From Komarekiella delphini-convector SJRDD-AB1 (GTDB lineage: Bacteria > Cyanobacteriota > Cyanobacteriia > Cyanobacteriales > Nostocaceae), in NCBI RefSeq assembly GCF_014831675.1, contig NZ_VJXY01000006.1:1-64000 (forward strand): DNA of 64,000 nucleotides. The letters run 5' to 3'. A program made the position numbers and the translations under genes. The notes beneath the pieces were generated by a model that worked only from the letters and a program-made list of their open reading frames with translations, ran no database searches and was not told the origin of the DNA. Within the stretch, counting starts at the first letter, position 1. Each line of letters starts with the position of its first letter. Positions 19,101 to 26,349 of the stretch are shown here, piece after piece.

Positions 19101-19179
19101 CCCCTGGTAGTTGGTCAAAACCCTCCAAAGCAGTGAGAAATTCAGGCAAGGCATTCTTGGTATAAGTCATATCAAACAA
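16168..19179 (-). CDS. ABC exporter with cyclic-nucleotide-binding and inactive C39-like domains
   Basis: 1003 residues, close to HetC-type length. Residues about 20-140 are a cyclic-nucleotide-binding (CAP_ED-like) domain with the jelly-roll segments PGAILGEIGLLRQVACETAIA. Residues about 290-425 are a C39-peptidase-like domain, but the DCG-A-AC motif reads NTTFACF, so the catalytic Cys is Thr, and the His region reads GDSFAVLYA, with no His. This matches the CLD of HlyB, which holds unprocessed substrates, not a leader-cleaving PCAT. Six helices follow (about 445-720) and then an ATPase with Walker A GQSGSGKST and signature ALSGGQRQRIAIARS. It probably exports large proteins with C-terminal signals; the cNMP-like domain may be regulatory or a substrate lid. 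Confidence 0.87.
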   Translation of the reverse strand: MFDMTYTKNALPEFLTALEGFDQLPGEAIANLSQQLQAWRYRIGQKIIGKDKLPEQVTIIYEGQVRLLGYDPQTQMPVTLKLLQPGAILGEIGLLRQVACETAIASTELVCLSLSAAEYFNLLSSYPDFANIRKNQSYLVEVFDILSLQLAQQANAALNLRELTEQALAGAKVHYLPPGKTPFHQLDSDNIWFVSGNGTVTNFPAGSRLESNDATDVIDVIGKSPARLIGIRPLDLLLLDTHQIQLEVHSQPNSADELEIPYASTEEAPQSDPYAPQDRQKHKKYPFVRGKGELNTTFACFQMLTKHLEIPFRREVVRRILTEQIKRQGSISFQVTAYLAELIGLKAQLIDLPIASVTRIPTPALIRYGDSFAVLYAADASTIVVGVPSKGIVRCKPSQFIDQLDVDETNLPPQVRVLLLAPTKDTPQERFGLRWFLPYLSRHRRVLIEVFIASFFVQLAALANPLVVQLIIDKVIAQNSISTLHILGILLLVVGLFEAVLTTLRTYLFVDTTNRIDMGLGSQIIDHLLRLPLRYFERRPVGELATRINELENIRQFLTGTALTVGLDAVFSVVYIGVMLIYSWQLTLVGLGTIPVFILITLMASPTISRQLRAKAERNSETQSYLVEVMSGIQTVKAQNIELRSRFSWQERYARFVAAGFKTVVTSTLANSTSNFLNKLSSLMVLWVGAYLVLQGELTLGELIAFRIISGYVTSPILRLAQLWQSFQETALSLERLSDIVDTPQEAETDRQNIPLPAIVGAVKYENVSFRFAPSGPLQLVNVNVEFAPGKFVGIVGQSGSGKSTMMKLLLRLYETESGRILIDGYDISKVELYSLRRQVGVVPQDSLLFDGTVQENIALTNPDATTEEIVEAARIAAAHEFIMNLPNGYNTRVGERGAALSGGQRQRIAIARSVLQRPKLLVLDEATSALDYPTERQVCLNLAKAFQGDTVFFITHRLNTVSNADIIVVMDGGRVIEQGSHQELMASKGHYYYLYQQQEVNL

Positions 19180-19239
19180 GTCACAAATTAAAAGTGTGGA
19201 GTCAGGTATCTAAAGTTACAAGTTAGGAATACTAAATCC

Positions 19240-19446
19240 TTACTTTAACTCTGCGATCGCAGAGCGTGAACGTTGGTCAATCACCTGAGCAATAACCATC
19301 TCTTTTACCCACGGCAATATTTGCTGTTTTACCAGCAGTTGTAAAGCTTTTGTGGTAGCCAGCGCGTGCAGACGCGTATAAGCCCAAAGAGAGGCTTTAT
19401 CTAATTGCAGACCTGCATTCATATCACTTGTTGACAGTATGTTCAC
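19240..19446 (-). CDS. Small hypothetical protein upstream of the ABC exporter
   Basis: 68 residues from a GTG at 19446; an ATG at 19422 would give 60 residues. The sequence is amphipathic and helical (ALATTKALQLLVKQQILPW). It has no signal peptide, no membrane segment and no double-Gly leader. It ends 60 bases before the ABC exporter on the same strand, so the two may be co-transcribed. I do not recognise a family. A short fixed position ahead of an exporter could mean a regulator or chaperone, but it could equally be a chance ORF. Confidence 0.45.
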   Translation of the reverse strand: MNILSTSDMNAGLQLDKASLWAYTRLHALATTKALQLLVKQQILPWVKEMVIAQVIDQRSRSAIAELK

Positions 19447-20305
19447 CGTTATGAATTGTCTTAAAAAAATTAGCGCAATTTAAGATTGAGGGTAGGTTAT
19501 CAATTAGTTAATGTTACATAATTTTATACAAATTGCTTTTCTGTATTTAACTTGCTTATTAGAGGCATATTTAGTCAAAAAGTACAGTATGAAGGCGCGT
19601 TTGTAAAAATTGGCGTTGAAACTGGCTAAAATTTTGATATTCTAGGTAAAGTTATCATAATTATATACCTAAGTAAATCCCTACGGAAATATCGTCACAT
19701 GAACTAAATTTAATCTTAGGAATTATTTGTGACAAAGGCTTTAAGAAGGTATGAGGGTACAACTGACTCGGAAACAGAGCGATGTCTTACGAGCAGCTTA
19801 CGTCTACGCATCCCTTATCAAGTAACACTCATGGGCAATATTAAACGAATTATCAATCAAATTTAAGTTCGCCTAATTAAGTAGAAATCAACGGTAAAAG
19901 TAGAGCCAATGATTTTTATGCCACATTGGATAAGTCAACTATTAAATTTATGTGAGGAAGTCAATAACTGCCTTCAGTAAATTCACTAGTATTAATATCG
20001 AGTCTGTCCAAATATTGTTATACCAATTTAAAAAAAGAATGTGACAGACAGATTATGTAGAGACGTTGCAATGCAACGTCTCTACCGAAGAATTTGTTGC
20101 AATCATTAATTAATTGAATTGGTATTAGAAACAAAACAACCACAACTTGCTAAGCTGTGGTTGTTCAGTTTTGATATCAAGTAGCTAAGCAATATAGCAA
20201 AGTGCTAAAGCGCGGATAGCTATGGTTTAGTCCGTATAAATCCAGATACTACCCTACGGGAAGCCGCTACTCTTCGAGAACGCTCCGCGAACGCGTCTAC
20301 AAGGC
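19447..20305. other. Intergenic region with dispersed repeats, no gene seen
   Basis: About 860 bases separate the small ORF and the first exoprotein gene. It contains fragments of dispersed cyanobacterial repeats near 19780-19830 and 20250-20305 (CTACGGGAAGCCG- and ACGCGTCTAC-type blocks) and the palindrome at 20057-20085. No ORF with coding character was found on either strand. Confidence 0.55.
20057..20085. repeat. Dispersed palindromic repeat (14-bp arms)
   Basis: GTAGAGACGTTGCA and its reverse complement TGCAACGTCTCTAC flank a single central A, giving a 29-base near-perfect palindrome. The AGACGTTGCA palindrome is a familiar dispersed intergenic repeat in cyanobacteria, probably a MITE-like relic. 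Confidence 0.75.
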
Positions 20306-20393
20306 TTTGAGCAATCAACATTGTCCTAACCTATACCTCGACTGCAATATTTGAGCAATCAACATTGTCCTAACCTATACCTCGACTGCAATA
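20306..20393. repeat. 44-bp tandem duplication across the 3' end of the FG-GAP gene
   Basis: Two adjacent identical 44-base copies (20306-20349 and 20350-20393) start TTTGAGCAATCAACATTGTC and end CGACTGCAATA. The second copy contains the stop codon (20375-20377) and the last six codons of the - strand gene; the first copy repeats this 3' end downstream of the stop. Confidence 0.9.
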
Positions 20394-22651
20394 CTTAAAT
20401 TCAAGCGGACAATGACATCGTTATAATCATTATCACCGCCACTTGGTAAATCCTCAAAGCCAAAGGTGTTATTCCCTAACAAGCGAATGTGAGCTGCCTT
20501 ATCAGTGTTGGCTCCCAAGAATGTAAAGTAAATCGCCGGATCATTACTGAGATTGCTATCAACAATTGCATCGGGTTTCCCATTAACAATAATAAAAGGT
20601 GCAAAGATAGAACCAGGCTCAAAACTGCCAGTAAAATTTGCTGTACCTTGGTTATTGACTGTTAGGTCAATGCCCACAACACGCCCACGCACAGCGGCTT
20701 GAGCATAACCAGTTTGTCCGACGAAAATATCTGCTACGCCATCATCGTTAGTGTCAATCCCACCACTTTCATCAGCCACCTCATAGAAGCCAACAAAGTT
20801 ATTGAAAACTGCTTCTCTGTTGACTACACAATCAGCTTTTACTTTGGTTTTAACCTCGCGCAAATCGATGAGTTCGCCTTGATACTTTCCTTGCAGACCT
20901 GTACCCAAAGATATTTCTTGAGCTGTCGCCTGAATATTCACAACCAAATTCTGGAAGTTAATAGAGAATCCATCTTCTTCTGTGTTAGCGTTCGTAGCTG
21001 AGGAAAACTGGACATTGGAGAAAGAGGTTTTTCCAGACAGTACAGCCTGAGTTGTACTATTAGATACCATAAAGAATCTGAGTTTGGTATCAGAGTTGAA
21101 TTCTAAGATATTTTTCAGGTCTGCGGGATTAAAACCATTTGGCAGATTGGCAATAGAGGAGAAAATTACCTTTGAACGCTGGAGAGCTACTAGCGTATAA
21201 CCCTCTGCACCAGGGGCTATGCCGTTAATCGTACCTTGTTCATCGTCAACGGCAAATACACATAGTTCATTAATCTCTTTAGAGATGCTGCTTTTAATTT
21301 TGATTGAGAGCTTTGCTTTACCACCTTTAATTTTACTTTTGACGCTAAAGACATTGTTAGTAATATTGGTCAGTTGGAAAATGGTTGTCACCTGGGTGCT
21401 TGTAAAAAACCCAAACTCGTTAATATTAACAGCTAACTCTTTCTCAAAGGAGAGTCCACCAAGGTCAGTAGTACGGACGCGAATGTTGTAAGTGGATTTA
21501 CTCAAGGAAGATTTAATCTTGAGGCTATTCCCCTCAATGATGAATGCATCATTATCAGTATCGCCACTGCCTGCCACCAAGCTATAAGTGTGCTCATCGT
21601 CTTGGTCGGGGTCAATGGTGGTGAAGTTACCGATGATTTTTTCATCATCATCTTCATCATCGTCTCCATCACCACTACCATCATTATCGTCATCATCGTC
21701 GTCATCATCGTCATCATCGTCGCTGATAGCACTCAATACCAAGTCTGTGGGTTTTTTGTTGAGGCCGTAGTCATTGAGCAGCACCGAAACATCATCAGAA
21801 TCATAGTTAGCTACCACCAAGTCCAGTTTGCCGTCACCGTCAAAATCTTCCACGGCAACCGACCCAGGACTTGTCCCGACGGTGAAGTTGGTGGCAGTGT
21901 TAAAGCCACCCATACCATCGTTCAGCAGCACTGAGACATTGTTGGAATCATAGTTAGCTACAACCAAGTCCGGTTTGCCATCATTGTCAAAATCTCCCAC
22001 AGCAACCGAACTAGGACTTGTCCCGACTGTGAAGTTGGTGGCAGCGTTAAAGCTACCCATACCATCGTTCAGTAGGACTGAGACATTGTTGGAATCATAG
22101 TTTGCTACAACCAAGTCCGGTTTGCCATCATTGTCAAAATCTCCCACAGCAACCGAACTAGGACTTGTCCCGGCTGTGAAGTTGGTGGCAGCGTTAAAGC
22201 CACCCATACCATCGTTCAGTAGGACTGAGACATCAGTAGCCCCATAGTTAGCTACAACTAAGTCCAGTTGGTTATCACTGTTAAAGTCTCCGACTGCAAC
22301 GGAAATGGGATCTGTCCCAACTGAGAAACTAGTAGGAGTGCCAAAGCCACCCATACCATCGTTCAGTAGAAGGGAAACAGTGCTGGAATCATAGTTTGTG
22401 ACTACAAAATCTAGCTGGCTATCACCGTTAAAGTCTGCTATCACAACAAAATAGCTAGATGACCCAGCTGCAAAGTTAGTGGCAGTGCCAAAGCTGCCAT
22501 TACCATCGTTCAGCAGCACCGAGACATTATTGGAACCATAATTAGCTACCACTAAGTCTTTTTTGCCGTCACCGTTAATATCTTTTACTGCAATGGTACT
22601 AGGATTTGTCCCAGCTAAAAAGTTAGTAGCATTTGCAAATGATGCGCTCAT
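20375..22651 (-). CDS. FG-GAP/VCBS repeat exoprotein with poly-Asp linker and DUF4114 tail
   Basis: 758 residues, no signal peptide. Residues about 1-297 are six 49-residue FG-GAP repeats (VAVGDFDNDGKPDLVVANYD) with DxDxDG-type calcium-binding loops, likely a beta-propeller. A linker at about 310-340 is nearly pure Asp. A cadherin-like segment follows (about 345-420: DPDQDDEHTYSLVAGSGD). The last 190 or so residues end in a DUF4114-type domain ([20 protein letters not shown]). That tail is shared with the 22.9-kb and 28.9-kb proteins. The lack of a signal peptide and the calcium-rich acidic make-up suit type I secretion, perhaps by the 14.4-19.2 kb pair. Function is probably surface or matrix binding. 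Confidence 0.82.
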   Translation of the reverse strand: MSASFANATNFLAGTNPSTIAVKDINGDGKKDLVVANYGSNNVSVLLNDGNGSFGTATNFAAGSSSYFVVIADFNGDSQLDFVVTNYDSSTVSLLLNDGMGGFGTPTSFSVGTDPISVAVGDFNSDNQLDLVVANYGATDVSVLLNDGMGGFNAATNFTAGTSPSSVAVGDFDNDGKPDLVVANYDSNNVSVLLNDGMGSFNAATNFTVGTSPSSVAVGDFDNDGKPDLVVANYDSNNVSVLLNDGMGGFNTATNFTVGTSPGSVAVEDFDGDGKLDLVVANYDSDDVSVLLNDYGLNKKPTDLVLSAISDDDDDDDDDDDDNDGSGDGDDDEDDDEKIIGNFTTIDPDQDDEHTYSLVAGSGDTDNDAFIIEGNSLKIKSSLSKSTYNIRVRTTDLGGLSFEKELAVNINEFGFFTSTQVTTIFQLTNITNNVFSVKSKIKGGKAKLSIKIKSSISKEINELCVFAVDDEQGTINGIAPGAEGYTLVALQRSKVIFSSIANLPNGFNPADLKNILEFNSDTKLRFFMVSNSTTQAVLSGKTSFSNVQFSSATNANTEEDGFSINFQNLVVNIQATAQEISLGTGLQGKYQGELIDLREVKTKVKADCVVNREAVFNNFVGFYEVADESGGIDTNDDGVADIFVGQTGYAQAAVRGRVVGIDLTVNNQGTANFTGSFEPGSIFAPFIIVNGKPDAIVDSNLSNDPAIYFTFLGANTDKAAHIRLLGNNTFGFEDLPSGGDNDYNDVIVRLNLSIAVEV
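21780..22650 (-). repeat. Six in-frame 147-bp tandem repeats (FG-GAP units)
   Basis: The N-terminal half of the FG-GAP gene is built from 147-base units. The units around 21900-22190 differ at only a few bases, whereas the outer ones are more diverged, so the array grew by recent internal duplication. Unequal crossing-over could change unit number without breaking the frame. Confidence 0.85.
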
Positions 22652-22816
22652 GTTGTTTTGATTAATAGGGTGTTAGCTTCCTCACACCTGGTTGTGCTGC
22701 GATCGCTTACGGCACGCAACGCGATCGCAAGATAATTAGCAAAGTGTCCGTAAGGCGAGGAATGACCCGTATAGCTTATTGTGTCAGTCTGGTAACTTGC
22801 CTCAGTAAATAAACGG

Positions 22817-22850
22817 TTAAAAAAACTCCACCCGCAAAGTGATGGAGTTT
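22817..22850 (-). terminator. Intrinsic terminator after the LVIVD-repeat gene
   Basis: Read on the - strand, AAACTCCA (22850-22843) pairs with TGGAGTTT (22830-22823) and is followed by a T run. It lies 76 bases after the stop of the 22926-25112 gene and before the FG-GAP gene, so these two paralogous genes are probably separate transcripts. The rest of 22652-22925 holds HIP1-rich spacer and no gene. Confidence 0.65.
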
Positions 22851-22925
22851 CTCGCCTAATACTTCTCGGTTAAAAGGGGAAGCGGAAAAATCTCGCTCGA
22901 AGATAAGCAAAATAAGCAAGATATC

Positions 22926-25112
22926 TTAGGCAATACTCAAATTTACGCGCACAATCACATCGTTGTAATCTCTGTCACCGCCATTTAGTAAATCCTCAAA
23001 ACCGAAGGTGTTATTGCCTAACAGGCGAATGTGATCGGTTTTGTCAGTATTAGCACCTAAGAAGGGAAAGTAAACTGCGGGATCGTTATTGGGATTACTA
23101 TCGAGAAGTGCATCGGGGCTACCATCAACAATAATAAATGGTGCAAACAAAGAATCAGGCTCGAAAGTGCTGGTGTAAGCTGCCGTACCTTGATTGTTTA
23201 CCGTCAGGTCAATATCCGCAACACGTCCACGCACCGCTGCTTCAGTGTAACCCGCCTGTCCCACGAGAATATCTGCTGTGCGATCGCCATTAATATCAAT
23301 ACCACCATTCTCATCAGTCACTCGATAGAAGCCAACAAAATTATCGAAAACAGCTTCTCTATTGACAACAAACTCAGCTTTTACCTGTTGTGTCACATTA
23401 CGTAAATCAATCAACTCTCCTTGTTGCTGTCCTTGCAAACCTATACCCAAAGGTAATTCTTGGTCGGTTGCTTGAATTTCTACTACTAAATCCTGAAAGT
23501 TGAGAGAGAACACTTCATTTTTTGAGGGTTCGACTTCAAGATTCGCCGCTGAGGATAAAATTACATCTGAGGAGGAAGTTTGTCCAGCCAGCACCCCATC
23601 AATACTGCTGTTGCGTACCAAGAAAAATCTTATATTCTTACCATAGTTGAATTCTTGGAGAGTCGCCAAGTCAGTATTAAATCCGTTGGGGATATTGGCA
23701 ATTGAAGAGAAAACTACCTTAGCTCGTTTAAGGGCCGCTTCGGTATACCCAGTTGCACCAGGAGCAATATCGCCAATCTTACCTTCTGCATCATCAACGG
23801 TAAATGCTCCTAGTTCATAGACCATACTAGAACTGCGGTTTACCAACTTAAAAGAGAGATTTGTTTGTGTAGCGACATTAATAGTAAAGTTATTTGGCGA
23901 AGTGCTGTAATCTTTGCCATCACTGACTTTAAACTGAAAGCTGGCGAAATTGTTACCTGTGGCAGTAATATCAGTCTTAAGCTTCAGCTGGCTCAATTTA
24001 TCCAGTGGAATGATTTGCCCCAATGAGATAGCTTCACCAGCATCTACAGTACTGTTGTCATTGCTATCTAAGAAAAATCCTAACTCAGGCAATGTGATAA
24101 CTTGTACTGCTTGCAAGCTGTCGCCGCTGTCAGGGTCGCTAAATGCAAAGTCGTTAGGCTGGAAGATATATAGGCTGTCGGAATTGATCGTGATAGCTTT
24201 GTCAGCAGAAGTCGGAACTGTATTGTTCTCTATGATTTGCAAACCACTGTTTTCATCAGCAATGTAGACATATTTACCCACTACAGCTACACCTAAAGCA
24301 GCGCCAGGAGTATCGAAGGTATTTTTGAGGAAGGGTGCAGCCGGGTCTGTAATGTCAATAATTTGTAAACCACTGGTGGTGTCAGCAACATAAGCATAGT
24401 TACCTGCTACAGCGACACTATAGGCATTGCCAGTAGTATCTAATGTACCTTTAAGAGAGGGTGCGCTAGGGTTTGTAATGTCAATGATTTGCAAACCACT
24501 GCCATAGTCAGCAACGTAGGCGTAGTTACCCGCTACAGCCACACCGTAGGCATTACCAGGAGTATCGAATCTAGCTGTGAGAGAAGGTGCAGCGGGGTTT
24601 GTGATATCGATGATTTCTAAACCATTACCAGCGACATAGGCATAGTCACCCGTTACAGTTACGCCCAAAGCAGGGCCAGTATTTAATGTACCCTTGAGGA
24701 AGGGTGCGCTGGGGTTTGTGATGTCAATGATTTGCAAACCACTGGTGATATCAACAACGTAGGCGTAGTTCCCCCCTACAGCTACATTTAAGGCAAAGAT
24801 AGTATCGAATGTACCTTTAAGTGAGGGTGCGGCAGGGTTTGTGATGTCGATAATTTGCAAACCACTGGTGGTGTCAGCGATGTAAGCGTAGTTACCTACT
24901 ACAGCTACGTCATAGGCAAGACCAGTAGTATCCAATGAACCTTTGAGGAAGGGTGTGCTAGGGTCTGTGATGTCAATAATTTGCAAGCCATAATTGGCGT
25001 CAGCAACATAGGCGTAGTCACTCACTACAGCTACGCTATAAGCAACACCAAGAGTATCTAATGTACCTTTGAGAAAGGAGCTAAGCACTGATGGGTACGC
25101 GGTCATCGACAT
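22926..25112 (-). CDS. LVIVD beta-propeller exoprotein with DUF4114 tail
   Basis: 728 residues. Residues about 1-305 are seven repeats of 42-43 residues (VAVAGNYAYVADTTSGLQII followed by DITNP), the LVIVD type that folds as a beta-propeller. Residues about 310-420 resemble a cadherin-like or choice-of-anchor spacer (DFAFSDPDSGDSLQAVQVI). The C-terminal about 190 residues match the FG-GAP protein and the 2848-residue protein, ending GGDRDYNDVIVRVNLSIA (DUF4114). No signal peptide is present, so type I secretion is the likely route. No catalytic motif is seen; a binding or structural role outside the cell is likely. Confidence 0.82.
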   Translation of the reverse strand: MSMTAYPSVLSSFLKGTLDTLGVAYSVAVVSDYAYVADANYGLQIIDITDPSTPFLKGSLDTTGLAYDVAVVGNYAYIADTTSGLQIIDITNPAAPSLKGTFDTIFALNVAVGGNYAYVVDITSGLQIIDITNPSAPFLKGTLNTGPALGVTVTGDYAYVAGNGLEIIDITNPAAPSLTARFDTPGNAYGVAVAGNYAYVADYGSGLQIIDITNPSAPSLKGTLDTTGNAYSVAVAGNYAYVADTTSGLQIIDITDPAAPFLKNTFDTPGAALGVAVVGKYVYIADENSGLQIIENNTVPTSADKAITINSDSLYIFQPNDFAFSDPDSGDSLQAVQVITLPELGFFLDSNDNSTVDAGEAISLGQIIPLDKLSQLKLKTDITATGNNFASFQFKVSDGKDYSTSPNNFTINVATQTNLSFKLVNRSSSMVYELGAFTVDDAEGKIGDIAPGATGYTEAALKRAKVVFSSIANIPNGFNTDLATLQEFNYGKNIRFFLVRNSSIDGVLAGQTSSSDVILSSAANLEVEPSKNEVFSLNFQDLVVEIQATDQELPLGIGLQGQQQGELIDLRNVTQQVKAEFVVNREAVFDNFVGFYRVTDENGGIDINGDRTADILVGQAGYTEAAVRGRVADIDLTVNNQGTAAYTSTFEPDSLFAPFIIVDGSPDALLDSNPNNDPAVYFPFLGANTDKTDHIRLLGNNTFGFEDLLNGGDRDYNDVIVRVNLSIA

Positions 25113-25324
25113 AGTTTTTATGAATACTAAAATTTCTACATTGTTAAAAAAATTAAGTCTGAGGTTAGATTTTTCAGGTATTAAAGTTTAATTTTTATAC
25201 TATAGCGATCGCTGTCCCACCACAAGCCACTTTACGTTTACGCTACCTGCTTTTAAGCTGTTAGCAACAGCATAAAATAATCACTAATTACGAAAACTAC
25301 GAATTGGTATAAAACTATTACTCA

Positions 25325-25727
25325 CTAACTTTTCGCTAGATCAGCGTCGAGTATTTTAGTGTAATCGTACTTGTTAGGATTGTTCTTAAATATTGTTAAA
25401 ATGCTGCCAATAACCGGGTCAATGAGCGCTAATCTGCTTACTTTACTTTTGTTAACTTCTAATAATTTACTTGTACTTAATTTTTCTGCTTGAGCTTGTG
25501 TTTCTTTGAGTTTGGTTTAGTCAGTTACATTCAAGACAACAAAGTTGACTTTGCTGGATTATTCCTGTTTCAATTGTGACAGAGTAAGAACAACATTCCA
25601 GTACTGGTTTACCTTGAAGTTCTTGAGCTAGAAGTTCTCCTACAGAGTTGGTAGCAGCACAGGGATTTTTGGCAACGTTGGATTTAAATGCAAAATGTTC
25701 ATTTAGCAATGAGGAGGTTAATATCAA
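25325..25727 (-). pseudogene. Remnant of a PAS/PAC-type signalling gene
   Basis: Two frames together read like the end of a PAS-type protein. The first runs from 25727 (MILTSSLLNEHFAFKSNVAK) to ...KPVLECCSYSVTIETG. After a one-base shift near 25555, a second frame gives SSKVNFVVLNVTD, then a TAA where the family has Gln, then TKLKETQAQAEKLS and an open end to a TAG at 25325-25327. The VLNVTD-x-TKLKE-type phrase is typical of PAC motifs. A frameshift plus an in-frame stop mark it as decayed. The original protein was probably a histidine kinase or sensor. Confidence 0.55.
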
Positions 25728-25836
25728 CAGGCAAAATTAAGTGTTCAACAAGCCTAGAGCCAAACTGAGTAAAATGGCTAGGACGAGGTTACTACGAATA
25801 ATGCAAATGAGTCTTTATCTATCTAGCAGGTGATTT

Positions 25837-26292
25837 ATGGAACCTATAACTACAGCCGCGATCGCTTCAACGTTAATCTTCAAGACTTTAGGGAAGAGTA
25901 GTGAAAGATTAGGTGAAGTTCTGGCAGACAAAATTGGTCAATTGATAAATATAGTTCGTGATAAATTTAGAGCTAAGGGAGTAGAAGGAATCTTGACACA
26001 AGCACAGGAAGATCCTACAGAAGCTAACAAGCAGATGTTTCAGACTATATTGGAAATGCAAACTTCACAAGATGATGTATTTGCCAAGAAGTTAAAGGCT
26101 TTAGTAGATGAGATGAAATCTAATAGTCAAGTAAATCAGATATTTTTGAAAGAAATTGATGTTGCAGGTAGTGCTGAAGTAGGCGATATAAATCAGATTT
26201 CTACATCAGATAGCTCAGTCAATCAAGAAGCGGCCACTGATTTGAAGATTGGTGGCAATCTCAAAATTGGCAATGTAAAACAACAGGGCTAG
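25837..26292 (+). CDS. Small helical protein with G-N-L-x-I-G-motif tail
   Basis: 151 residues; AGGTGA precedes the ATG at a good distance. Residues about 1-30 form a hydrophobic/helical start (TTAAIASTLIFKTLGKSSERLGE), like the small proteins that cyanobacteria place next to NACHT, CHAT or other conflict-type genes. The tail has short beta motifs, VGDINQIS and KIGGNLKIGNVKQQ, of the same type as ENITIGDIHQ in the next protein. That shared motif and the 57-base gap suggest the two proteins work or assemble together. I do not know an established function; an adaptor or effector-associated role is a guess. Confidence 0.7.
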   Translation: MEPITTAAIASTLIFKTLGKSSERLGEVLADKIGQLINIVRDKFRAKGVEGILTQAQEDPTEANKQMFQTILEMQTSQDDVFAKKLKALVDEMKSNSQVNQIFLKEIDVAGSAEVGDINQISTSDSSVNQEAATDLKIGGNLKIGNVKQQG

Positions 26293-26349
26293 ATTAGCCA
26301 GATTTCTCAATTTTAGTTTTATCTATTTTGAACTTTTGAGGAAATTACT

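Noticed and set aside
16168-19179. Leader-cleaving bacteriocin exporter (PCAT)
   Set aside because: The C39 region has Thr for the catalytic Cys and no His, so processing of a double-Gly leader is unlikely.
21588-21934. Ser- and Ile-rich ORFs opposite the poly-Asp tract
   Set aside because: They arise from the GAT/GAC repeat read in antisense (TCA/ATC), so not genes.
21780-25100. Possible CRISPR-like regular repeats
   Set aside because: Repeats are 147 and about 129 bases, in frame and encode FG-GAP and LVIVD units; no short repeat/spacer pattern.
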